This document shows, in pieces, positions 36,388 to 45,851 of a stretch of DNA of 64,000 nt (positions are counted from its first letter, which is position 1; each line of letters opens with the position of its first letter). The translations under genes were made by a program, and so were the position numbers. Under the pieces are notes generated by a model, which did no database searches, was not told the DNA's origin, and saw nothing but the letters and a program-made list of their open reading frames with translations. Source of the stretch: Calocera cornea HHB12733 (Eukaryota > Basidiomycota > Dacrymycetes > Dacrymycetales > Dacrymycetaceae); contig KV423980.1 of the NCBI GenBank assembly GCA_001632435.1, forward strand, positions 62,001 to 126,000. Direction: 5' to 3'.

Positions 36388-36567
36388 CCCCAAATCGAAC
36401 AATGTAAGTGAATTGGGCAATCCAGACCCAATTTGACCAATACACCCCATTAGGTGCCTGCCTGTATTGCGTGAACATTGACCAACCCCAAATCGAACGG
36501 CAAGATGGGATGAACATATGGGAGAGGAAGGGGGACGGGCGTGGCCGTGCGCAACCCCAAATCGAAC
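36388..36567 (-). repeat. Right motif cluster: three leftward TTCGATTTGGGG copies
   Basis: Copies at 36388-36399, 36486-36497 and 36555-36566, all on the minus strand. They mirror the three rightward copies at the left end of the block. F-box-derived sequence begins within about 25 bp of the last copy. Confidence 0.85.
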
Positions 36568-36589
36568 TATAGGTAGCCAAAGTAGATTG

Positions 36590-36999
36590 ATTTCAATGCT
36601 ATCACAGTTCATACGAGAGCAGCTCCCTGAGCACCCATGTCGTCTAGAAGGCCTGGTGGAGCTGCCAGATGCTTCAGGAGGCAGAAAGCGCCTAGGAGAA
36701 ACAAGGCGTTCGAGGAGCGCTGGGGAGCTAACATCGCGCTCCTTGACCGCTCGGAGAAGCTCTAGGGAGGGGACCCGTCTCACGATGCTCCCGTGCTCCC
36801 AAGAGCTCTGGATAGCTCTGGAGCCGCCTTCAAACCCGCTGATGATGTGGCAACCTTTCTCACGCTGCTCTGGCCGGACCTCCATCTACATGGACCCATT
36901 AGAAACTCTTCACGCTGGACCAGTCTGGACAAAGCGGTCAACATGCTGCGTACCTATAATCGTGCACGAGAAGATCTGCTGGGACGATCTGTCATGTAA
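36590..36999 (+). pseudogene. 5'-truncated F-box-like remnant
   Basis: Translating 36590-36680 gives a segment resembling the family phrase SFVSLRRHCPRLE followed by LVELPDAS. A frame change leads to DDVATFLTLLWPDLHLHG and RWTSLDKAVNMLRTYNR, the conserved C-terminal block, ending at a TAA at 36997-36999. The N-terminal three quarters are missing. The part overlapping the end of paralogue 5 uses different codons, so this is a fragment of another paralogue rather than the lost end of that gene. It abuts the right motif cluster. Confidence 0.75.
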
Positions 37000-37477
37000 G
37001 GAGGGCAATTGACGGGCTTGTCGAAGCCGAAAAATGACGATTGGAGCGAGTTTGTGTAGCTACTGCATACTATAATTTGCAGTCTACCGAAGTCTCCCTG
37101 TTCATCACATGCTGTCATTAGATTACATAGCTACGCAAATTTGCCGCAATGCACCTCATTATGCGAGACAATGAAAGCGTGTTACTGCACGTCACTTGGG
37201 ACCAGCTCCATAGGCAGTACCAAAGTTCATCTGCCCATCCACCTGTTCGACGCTTGTCGCTGGTGGGGCCTCCTTCAGGTCAAGGTCTAGGTCGTCCCTG
37301 CATGTAGGAAAGGGCAACAACAGTCAACTTGATTTATTATGTAGTCTCAGTATTGGGAGCAACAGTACAACTTCTGGGGGCATGAGCGTGTATACATGAT
37401 GTACGGGTATGATAGGAAGAGGTCGATCTCAAAGTCTCACACTTGAGCAATGGTACCATTTGTTGAAGGCCGGTGCA
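37000..37477. other. Spacer between F-box remnant and 7-TM gene
   Basis: 478 bp, AT-rich, no supported gene. It includes the probable 3' UTR of the minus-strand 7-TM gene. Confidence 0.45.
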
Positions 37478-38715
37478 CTAGTCAACATCGTCCACGATGT
37501 CTCTTTTAATCTCCAACGGCTTCATGGAGAAGCTTTCTTGCCCGTCTCCATACGACCCTTGCTCCTCATCTAGTTCAATTCCGTCGGTGCGTCGGGATTC
37601 GAATCGATGGACGGAGATGTGCATGCTACGGTCGCGGGTGTCTCTTCTGGGCGGCGCGTTCGTCTGGAAAGTCGCCTGAAGCGACTTTGTGGATCCACTG
37701 CCGAGCTTCAGGCCGACGCGCACGATAATGAGGGAGAAGGTTATCCCGATGATTGGAGACATCTACAATCATATGAGCAGAGTTGCGGACGGGCATGTGT
37801 AGCACTCACAAGCTGGAGAACGACGTAGAAGCCGGGATTGACCAGGGCGGTACATGTGACATTGACCAATGTGAGGCACGTATAGAGAACACCGGATTCG
37901 ACAACAATGCCCACTACAGGCAGAAGGCTGCTTGATTTAAACTTGGCGGCAGCCTGGTCGACCCTCCAGATACGGTACGCTACGAGACTGGTTGCCGTGA
38001 GGACTTGGGCAAGGGTGGTGGATTCAAGTATCAGTGACCATGTCGTACTGAGCGGAAGCCAAGATGAGTCGGTCGGATTTGCTGCCCAGGAGAACCGTAT
38101 CTGTATAATACGAATAGTGCTAGCTGAAACAGCTTCAGTACATCAGAGTCAAAGCGGCGAGTGAGGACATACCAAATGTAACCAGCCAGACGCAACAATT
38201 AAACACAATGAACGGCCATCGCCGCTCCCATGCTGCCCAGACGCGATAAATCTCAAGCTATCGTCAGTCATGCAGGACAGGCGCTCCGGGTAGAGGCTAA
38301 CCATGATAGCGTCTCCAGTAAGCATGTTGATTAATCTGACGGTAACCTGGAAGCAGAATTTCCAGTCCCCACTTGCGTTGAAGTACACATCCCGCAGGGA
38401 GGGGTCGGTATAAATGAGACCAACGAGAAGGCGATGGCACTCGAGAAGCACATCCGTAGAGGTGCAAATGAAAATAATGATGGTAGCTGCGACCAGCACA
38501 CGATTTGTCTGGTGCTGTAGATGGCGCCACCACATGATATGAACAGAGATAACGAAAAGAGTGAGGTAGATGCCTGGAGCCAATGTGGTCAGAACACCAT
38601 GCCGTAGGCAGTGATACACGTTCTCACCCCAAAAGCATAGCGCGGTCAGCCCGCCAATCAAGGCATTTTCGGCGCCGTTATGCGTTAGCGCTGTAGCACC
38701 GTTCGCGCTTGACAT
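37478..38715 (-). CDS. Seven-transmembrane receptor-like protein of a basidiomycete family (365 aa)
   Basis: Four exons: 38302-38715, 38173-38257, 37810-38123 and 37478-37762. The start is MSSANGATALTHNG at 38715. Hydrophobic segments follow each other: GGLTALCFWGENVY, LAPGIYLTLFVISVHIMWW, VLVAATIIIFICTSTDVLL, a segment ending DAIM, then LEIYRVWAAWERRWPFIVF, WSLILESTTLAQVLTATSL, VVGIVVESGVLYTCLTLV and PIIGITFSLIIVRVGL. About seven helices plus a cytoplasmic tail of about 70 residues (RFESRRTDGIELDEE) match the expanded mushroom family of integral membrane proteins with the IYRVW motif after helix 3-4. A receptor role is suspected for the family but unproven. Confidence 0.85.
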
Positions 38716-39326
38716 GTTGTGAGTAGAGATGGGAGTTGGTTGACCACAACAAGCAGAACTCTTATATGGTACGGACTTGGTCAAGCTGAGAGGTGGCGCC
38801 GGGGGGCTATTCCGGGTTCTAAGGGACTGCAGACACGCTTCCTGCAACTCAGTCGTCACGGAGAATAACCTGGGCCGTCAATGTGTTGTGCATTCATTCT
38901 GAGACATAGAGGAAGGCTGGTACCAAGGGACTTTGCTGCCGTAGTCAGGGCAAAGACCGCCCCACAGCGAAGTCGATGTCGCTCTACCGAATAGTCGTTC
39001 ACGTGTGAAAGCCGGTTTCTTTGTTTCGGCGCGCCCGTCAAGAAATGGCCGGTACACAAAGCTGGAAGGAAGCATCACACGTGCGGGGGTATAGGGTTGC
39101 CGTGTGCTGGGGGTAGCTTGCCGTGGAGCCACCCAGGGACACTCCCTACGTGATATTACGTTACTACTTTTGCACCCGGCGGTACTGAATGTACATCCAA
39201 ATGTATATGCCGGCATCCATCAGCCCTTTCACAGTCCTTATCGTTCGTTGAAGAAGAGGCTGGGAGCCTTCTTGCCTGGGCGCTGTAGCAACCGTTCCCA
39301 CCGACCCTGCAGGGAGAACGGGTGAA
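38716..39326. other. Spacer with no supported gene
   Basis: 611 bp upstream of the 7-TM gene. Open frames on either strand are short and without resemblance. Confidence 0.45.
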
Positions 39327-40090
39327 ATGGGGCGCCGAACCCTAGGTCTTCGACGTGCATCACAACTCGAGGTCATGGGTCCACAATGTCTTTCGTATCC
39401 GGAGTCGCGGAGATTGCTACGCAACCTGGCTCGACTGTCGCGTGTACGCATCAACAGCGCTGTTCTATTTCTCTGGGTGGAGCTCGATGAGGTATACCTG
39501 AACAACTGCCTCGACTCCTGTTATCAAAGGGTCCGATTTACAGTAGTGCCAAAATAATGGTGTGTTCTTCCGGTCATGGGTGCGTTGGCAGGGTTGCTGA
39601 CTTGCCCCGCGAACATAATCTGGGGACTCTATCCAGCTCCAAGCGCTTCCATTTATTTCTATACAATAATAATATTGCGCATCTCAGATTCACGAGCCAG
39701 TCTTAAAGGAGCAGCTACCTATTTTGAACCTGTCCAACCGGGGTCAATTTGGATATGGGCAGCTTTCGGATCAGGATTGAATTACGTATGTACATACGTT
39801 CCCAGCCTTTCAGGCTAGGCTGCACGTTGACGAGCACGCCGATATTGTGAGGGTCTCTTGTTGTAGTTTGAATTCAGTTTGCCATCTCTAGCAGCCGTTC
39901 GTATTGAGACCGTTTATCCTGAGATGCAGAGGGGATTTTGCCCTGGTCCGCTGCTCTCAGTTTACTCGCTCCTGTCCACATCTGCAAGAACGTACCGAGG
40001 CTCCGAGCATTCAGCTTGACTGGCCCTTACGTCCGTCCGACCCTTTCCATGAAGCTCCCTTGTCCGCTAATTGGCTCATCTGATGATCAT
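39327..40090 (+). pseudogene. Scattered F-box-like remnant
   Basis: Positions about 39420-39500 translate to LARLSRVRINSAVLFLWVELDE, which aligns with the F-box part of the family (LARVSHICFKGAAPILWEELDD in the gene at 55566-57256). About 450 bp later, 39960-40030 gives NVPRLRAFSLTGPYV, matching SLQSLRAFSLTAF of the same gene. The sequence in between and after is unrecognisable. It is a heavily decayed copy, with no start codon of the family left. Confidence 0.6.
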
Positions 40091-40199
40091 TATTGCATTC
40101 ATCCATCAACAACTCGAGCGGGGCCCGGAAAATTGGGATCGTATTCCCTCCCTTTGGAGCCCGTGCACCGGCTGCCTCCCCAAGTCACCTGCCCCTGCA

Positions 40200-41170
40200 A
40201 CTGTGCGTTGGTTCACGTCTCCTCGTGGCCTGTCGGGAAGGGACGATCTTCGGCCTTCGGGCCTCGGGGCGCTTGCTGGTATCGGTGCCGGTGCCGGTGC
40301 CCGGCACCTCACGTGGAGGGTGGAGGCCATCAGAATCTGCTTTGCTCGGGGGAGCCCAGGCTTTGCTGGAGGTGGACTCGCCGCTTCCCTGCGTCGCTGG
40401 CGGGTTGACGTGTCCGCGCTGCTAACTACTGGAGGGCATGCGGGTGCTCCTGCGCAACTTGTGGGAACGGCGGCCGAGGAGGCTGTGCCTGTGGAGGTGG
40501 ACGACCTGAGGAGGCGCTGGAACAGCTTGTCGACTCTCTGCGTCTAGGGCATGCCGCTAGGGAGCACGGGCGTCCCGGGCGGGGCGGTTGCCGCCGGTAT
40601 CCTGCACATGCCGTCAGCGCCATCCCGCCGGTAGCAGACCGTCAGAGCACGAATAAGACCTCTTTAAAGAGTAAGTGGACAGCGTGCGGCGCAGAGTAGG
40701 GAAGATGGAGAGTGACAGAAGAGACATAGACGCACTAGAAGAACTTCTTGGCGAGTCTTTTCTTCAGTCGGACTTGCCCGAGAACTTGTCACCGGCGCGG
40801 AGGACGCGCTTGAAGTAGGAGCGTCCCCGGGGTTCGCCTTATGGAAACGGTACGGCGAAGGGAGATGTCACTGCGAGGAGGGGTTAGTTGTGATATGATT
40901 GGAGGGAAGAAGCGGTGTACGCACATTCGGTGCTCTCCTCCACCCTCTTGCTCCTCCATCGCCCTCAACTCCGGACCATCGAAGATCTTCAGTGTACTCC
41001 TACTATCCTACACCCTGCAATCAGCATCGATTCACCCTTCTCCGAAGCTGAGAGGGAAGAGCGAGGACGTACCGCTACAATCACAGCCGAAGACGCGTGA
41101 TCGTGATGCCTTTTACCTGTGGGCAGGGGCGGCGGATGACGTCGAGCTTGAGCGCGTTGAGCTGAGCTTG
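40200..41170 (-). pseudogene. Decayed partial copy of the DCP1 gene (unprocessed)
   Basis: This stretch aligns by eye with 46480-47600, the intact DCP1 gene, in the same orientation and order. Matches include atctgctttgc (40337 and 46630), a shared stretch around cttgtc(a/g)ccggcgcgga (40783 and about 47150) and gagcgcgttgagctg (41150 and 47575). Stretches corresponding to DCP1 exon-intron junctions (gacgcacta, 40728) are retained, so it is a DNA-level duplication, not a retrocopy. Part of exon 3 is deleted and frames are broken. Confidence 0.75.
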
Positions 41171-41449
41171 AGAAAGAGCGGCCGAGTCTCGTGTAATATG
41201 CGGCGGTTTGGTGTCTGGGAACGAGGAGGGAGAGGGTGCTCGACGCAGGGAAGCGACATATCGCTGCGGGCTGCTGGGGCGGTTCGGTGTTCCTAGGCCT
41301 TACAAATCATCGTGTCTTCGCATATTGACAGCCTCTGAGAGTAGGTACACCAGTCGATCCTGTGAGAACAGGGATACATAGCATATATGGGCCATGCAAT
41401 GCGATGTCCAGGCGACGAGGTACTGGCCCGTTGGTTGTAGAAAGGAAAG

Positions 41450-41465
41450 ACGCGACGAGACGCGC
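41450..41465. promoter_or_regulatory. ACGCG repeats before F-box gene 41523-43350
   Basis: gACGCGacgagACGCGc lies 58-73 bp before the ATG at 41523, matching the core of the Mlu1 cell-cycle box at the spacing seen in paralogues 4 and 5. Confidence 0.35.
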
Positions 41466-41522
41466 GAGAACCGGATCTCGTCCACCTCTCTTCCGTACGA
41501 CTACTTTCGACGACCGGCCAAT

Positions 41523-43350
41523 ATGCATCGCGTTTGGGGGATACCTGAAATGGTGCATTTGATCGCGAATCATACTGATAAAGGGTCGCTACATGGTCTC
41601 TGCTTGACATCCAAACTTTGCTTCACCGTAGCAGCACCGCTCATTTGGCGAGACCTGGACGACCAAGGCATCGAGTATCTGCTGAACCTTCTGTTCGACG
41701 ATGTCATCGGAAGTGCTAATGTAGCTATATTGTCTTGCTCTGAGAAACCATCTGCATCCATGACTTATCGATCCACAGATTATCCTGGCTTCTACATATG
41801 CTAGATTCGCGCTATATGCACCCTTCGTTCAATCCTTAGAGATCCAGTGGGATCTCAAACCGCCCTACTGCGAGGACGAAGAAGACGATGATGGTAATGA
41901 AGATGAAGACGGCGATGAAGACGGTGCTGAAGACCAAGATGGCGATGAACAAGAAGACCGTAACGAGGAAGAAGAGGACGATGATGTAGACGACGAGGAC
42001 GACGAGGACGAGGACGCCGAAGAACCCGAGGACGATGAAGGCGACGACGACGCAGTCATAGAACGACTGAGGATTGCCGTTGGACTCTTTGCAAGCCACA
42101 AAGACGTGTGGTTCCCCAACCTGCGTAAACTATCAATCTGCAAGCCGAACAGACTAGATGTTCTGATGCTAGTGGCGAACTTCATCGTTCCTTCGTTGCA
42201 GGACATTTCTCTCGACATACCTCGAGCAAACTCGCCTCTCGAGATCGGTCTGGCATGGTCATTCGCTGTGGAGTCGCTTCTGCGCCAGATCGGAAATTCT
42301 GTGCAGTGCCTCGGCACGCTGTCACTTACCGGTGATATGAGCAACGAACCTCGCTGCGAACGCTCCCTCGTAGCCTTGCTCTCGGGATCGCGACTAACCA
42401 ACTTCTGCTGCTCTCCTGCGATTCTCACTCAACACGTGGCGCGGCAAGCGGCGAGCCTCTATTCCCTCGTTGAACTGACTGTAGATGATGTTCCGGCGCT
42501 TCCGCAGGGCTTCTACGACCGGATTCCCAGCATATGCTCTCAATCTCAAAACTTCCTCTCTCTCCAACGATTGAGGGTCTCCGGACGGCTTTTTGTCGTT
42601 TTGGATCTCCTCCATATCGTCAAAGCCGAGCTATCCAGTCTGCAGATCAACATCAGCTCCCGCGAACCGAAGCGCATGACGAAGGTGCAATATCAGGAGT
42701 TATTCAGCCTTGTGGCTCAACACTTTCTCAACCTGGACGATATTACTATTGAGATCCACGATCGTCCCGGGGACGAAGCTCTGCTATTATCGCACACGTA
42801 CCCGCTCCATCGTTGCCGCTTACTTGTCAATGTCTTCTTCAAGTACCACTCACCCGCTGGACATGGATTGCAAGTCTGCGATGCCGACATCAAGCAGATG
42901 GCAAAAAGCTGGCCCTCGCTTCGCAGTCTCAGGCTCTACTGGCCATACCAACGCGGTGCTGGAGGACGTTCAGAGCTTCCATCAGCGAAGTGTCTAGTAG
43001 ATCTTAGAGCTCACTGCCCAGAACTCCGACGGCTCCGCCTTTCTTCATTCCGGTTTGAAGGCAAATTCCCGGCCGTACCTAGCACTTCAGCCCCGCAACA
43101 TTCGGTCTACCTGTGGGTACAGTCGCCAGAGGAGCTCCCAGATGTCGACGGCGCAGCAATATTTCTTAACCTACTGTGGCCACGTGTGCAGCTCTCCTGT
43201 CCCAGTGACATGTCGAGATGGAATAAGCTTGTGGATAGCGTCAAACTATTGCGGAGATATTGTCATTCTCGCGAGCGCGTTGAGGAGATCGCTGGTAGGA
43301 ACGAATCTCCACCTAGACTGGTGCACGCTGTTACAGCGAAGCGCGGATGA
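41523..43350 (+). CDS. F-box-like / leucine-rich protein with long acidic insert (589 aa)
   Basis: Two exons, 41523-41720 and 41779-43350. N-terminus MHRVWGIPEMVHLIA and IWRDLDDQG; exon 2 begins IILASTYARFALYAPFV. A run of about 55 residues made almost only of Asp and Glu (41870-42045) follows, encoded by imperfect GAC/GAA repeats; other members have at most a short acidic patch at this place. The leucine-rich region then resumes (VWFPNLRKLSI, LRAHCPELRRLRLSS) to the AIFLNLLWPRVQL end block. The insert may have expanded by replication slippage and could act as a nuclear or histone-binding tract (inference). The frame is intact. Confidence 0.8.
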
Positions 43351-43649
43351 GTAGATCAGAAGTACAGTACTGTAGCACACCCTTCCCGCCGCGAGTTCTG
43401 CGGTGGATGAAATAATAGCTCAAATACATATGTTCGCCGACCTGGGTCCCACGAGCCAGCGAGAGCAGCCATCTCTACATCCCGATGACCGATTGTGGCT
43501 GTGGTCGTACGGAATATGCCGACGGACGCAAAGGTGTGGAATAAAGGGGTTGGGGTGCGGTGGCAGACATGGATGTGTGAGTTGGTACTTGATCACCACT
43601 GCGTGACCACATCCATATTCAATATTCCCACAAACAAACCACATCTCAC

Positions 43650-45302
43650 ATGCATCGGATCTGGACGATACTCGAGGTGGTGGGAATGATTGCCTCGAAC
43701 GCGCAAACAATGAGTACGCTCTCCAGTCTCGCTCAGACATCTCGAGTGTGCTTCCAGGCCGCCGCTCCAGTCCTCTGGAGGGAGCTCGACGACACCAACT
43801 TGAACTTGTTCGGAGTTCTGTTTGTCAAAGGTCCAAATGGTGACCCTATGGTGTATATGCACTCTTCTTGAGAGTATCATGATGCCCGCCGCTAATTGTC
43901 GTCGTCGCCACCAGCACCTCATGACCTCGAGCCGCCAACGGTTTCTTCAATACAGCCTGTATACTCGTCGTCTCCGACTAAGCGACACGAAAGAGGAAGA
44001 CTTCAGATAGTTGTCTCCACGGATAACGGTGGCAGATGGACTGCTGGCTAGCCAGCCCGCCAGCTGGTTTCCCAACTTGGAGCAACTTCACCTGTCCCAA
44101 CTGAGCGCGAAAGCCCTCACCTTCTGGCTCTGCTTGGTAGTCCCATCTTTGAGGGAGATACACGTGGACACCCAAACTTTCGCTGGAGCCCCTACGCTCA
44201 CTTATCACCTGGTTCTTGCTGTGGAATCAATCTTGAGAGCGATTGCGACCAGAGCGACTCGTCTGGACAGCTTCAGCTTGACTGGGCTGCAACGAGATGA
44301 CGAAATGTGTGAAGAAGGACTGCTGGCGTTGCTATCGACCCACCAGCCTCATTCATTGCGGCTGTTCATCACCAGTTTCACCGATCCTGTTGCGGAGGCC
44401 ATCAGCCGGCTTCCATGGCTGGGAAGCCTGAGCTTGATGGAGTGCAACCCAAAGTCGAAGGGCGACTGCATTGGAATGAGACGGGTTAGACTGCAGCAAT
44501 TTTCCTCGCTGAGAACTGTCTCCGTCCGAGGAAGACCGACTGCGGTTTTGAATGTCTTACAGGCTCTTGGAGCGACGCTGTCATCCCTGAGGATCGCGAT
44601 CCTGTCGAAGCATCGCTTCGATTCCGAGAGGATCACGCGCGATCGTTACCTCCAGATATCCGAGCGCGTGGCGCAACGGTTCCTCACCATAGCCCAACTG
44701 GGCTTCGAAGCCCCTTTGGCAAAGGAAGACGCTATCGTCTCCTTATCTTACTTCGAGGCGCTATCCCGCTGCTCGAATATGATGGAGTTCACTCTGTGTT
44801 CCCCAAAACGGCGGATGCAGCTGGACGACGTCGACCTTCGTGCCCTTGCGACGGGCTGGCCTTCGCTCCTCGTCCTCGGGTTGTACGAGCGTTTTCACGT
44901 GGAGGCTTCCCCAGGGACGAAACAGCTGTCCTGGGAAGGTTTTATTATCCTTCGAGCTCACTGTCCCAGACTCCAACATCCCACATCACCTACTTCGAAT
45001 CCAGACCACCGTTGTCACTCCCTCCAACGCCGACCGTGTCCCAGCCTCCGTTTTGTCTTCGCCTCTTGGGCCCGCCGCCGGTGGCAGATGATGAAGTCCT
45101 TCGTGCTGCGGTGTTTCTAACCACGCTTTGGCCGATCGTCGCTCTCGGCTTCCGGTTTAAACAGGCTGACACGCCGCAATGGGGTGAACCACAGAAAATC
45201 ATTGACTTTCACAGCCATCGCCCGCGGAGCGTGCGGCTGCTGGAGCAAGGGAAGGGGGGGCTGGCTTCTTGGTTGAGGTTGTTCGCGGCAGGAATTGGCT
45301 GA
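43650..45302 (+). pseudogene. F-box-like paralogue with a nonsense codon and a frameshift
   Basis: Exon 1 43650-43850 (MHRIWTILEVVGMIASN, LWRELDD), a 64-nt intron, then exon 2 from 43915. An in-frame TAG at 44008-44010 separates TKEEDFR from LSPRITVADGLL; the downstream frame is unchanged and fully family-like (WFPNLEQLHLS). A second lesion near 44970 shifts the frame, after which RAAVFLTTLWPIVALGF, the family end block, is read from another frame to the TGA at 45300-45302. Two independent lesions make a functional product unlikely. Confidence 0.75.
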
Positions 45303-45851
45303 CGATCTGAATGAGCAGTCCAGGACGAACAGTCCCACGACCTTGCCTCTCATCAAGATGGGACGCCGGGATAGAATCTAGTCTAGGATCACATGCTTTT
45401 ACATTCTCTCGCTGATCTTTTCATTTCTCTTCGTTGTTCTCTTTGATCGTTGTTAGCCCATATGAGTCAATCAGTTCTTGCAATATATGACACCTTCAAA
45501 CGTTTACATGTGGCCGATAGCGCTCAGACGCGCGTCTGCATCGATGCTCTGGACCAATTCAAGACATGGGCAACGTCCCTCCATCGTCGTTGTAAGGCGG
45601 GTCGGTCCGTACACACAACCGTTGTCATACCGGATCCAGTCTCCTCAACATCATTCATTCATTCCATTCATCTCCCTCTCGCTACTCCTAGATCACCATC
45701 GTACGCTCCCCAACATCTCCATCTCCCACCAGCCTGCAACAGCAGCTCCCTCCTCTCCCAGCCCTCCCCTCACGCTCCCAAGCACAGCACGCCTGCCCCA
45801 GCCCCCCGTCAGACAACCCCCCGTCCCCCCATCTTCCCCACCCTCCACGCA
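45303..45851. other. Convergent 3' spacer before DCP1
   Basis: 549 bp, pyrimidine-rich in its second half. Long open frames here are opposite or beside the Pro-rich end of DCP1 and are not gene-like. Confidence 0.45.

Larger units (their letters stand above)
23352..36567. mobile_element. Motif-tagged block, putative Plavaka-associated mobile element(s), 13.2 kb
   Basis: Seventeen copies of a 12-bp motif fall only in this interval: 13 of TTCGATTTGGGG and 4 of TTCGATTTGAGG. The three outermost copies at the left all read rightward (23353, 23509, 23545). The three outermost at the right all read leftward (36388, 36486, 36555), so the ends are inverted relative to each other, as subterminal repeats are in CACTA-type elements. 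Inside lies an intact Plavaka-like transposase plus five other genes. Broken F-box paralogues touch both ends. I could not find a longer terminal inverted repeat or a target-site duplication. Nested smaller units (for example 23352-24903, 24939-28635 or 28534-36567) fit the motif orientations as well. Confidence 0.6.

Noticed and set aside
23352..36567. A classical long terminal inverted repeat and target-site duplication at the block ends
   Set aside because: Beyond the motif itself (GTTCGATTTGGGG) the two outer ends do not match, and I saw no convincing short duplication; therefore exact borders are not claimed.
21795..36999. One F-box gene split by a clean 13-kb insertion
   Set aside because: The right fragment overlaps the left gene in homologous positions with different codons, so they are two paralogues.
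40130..40560. A separate Gly/Ala-rich protein gene on the plus strand
   Set aside because: The sequence is the antisense of a decayed DCP1 exon 4.
43915..44010. An extra intron removing the TAG at 44008
   Set aside because: A GTATAC...GATAG intron of about 52 nt exists on paper but would break the reading frame.
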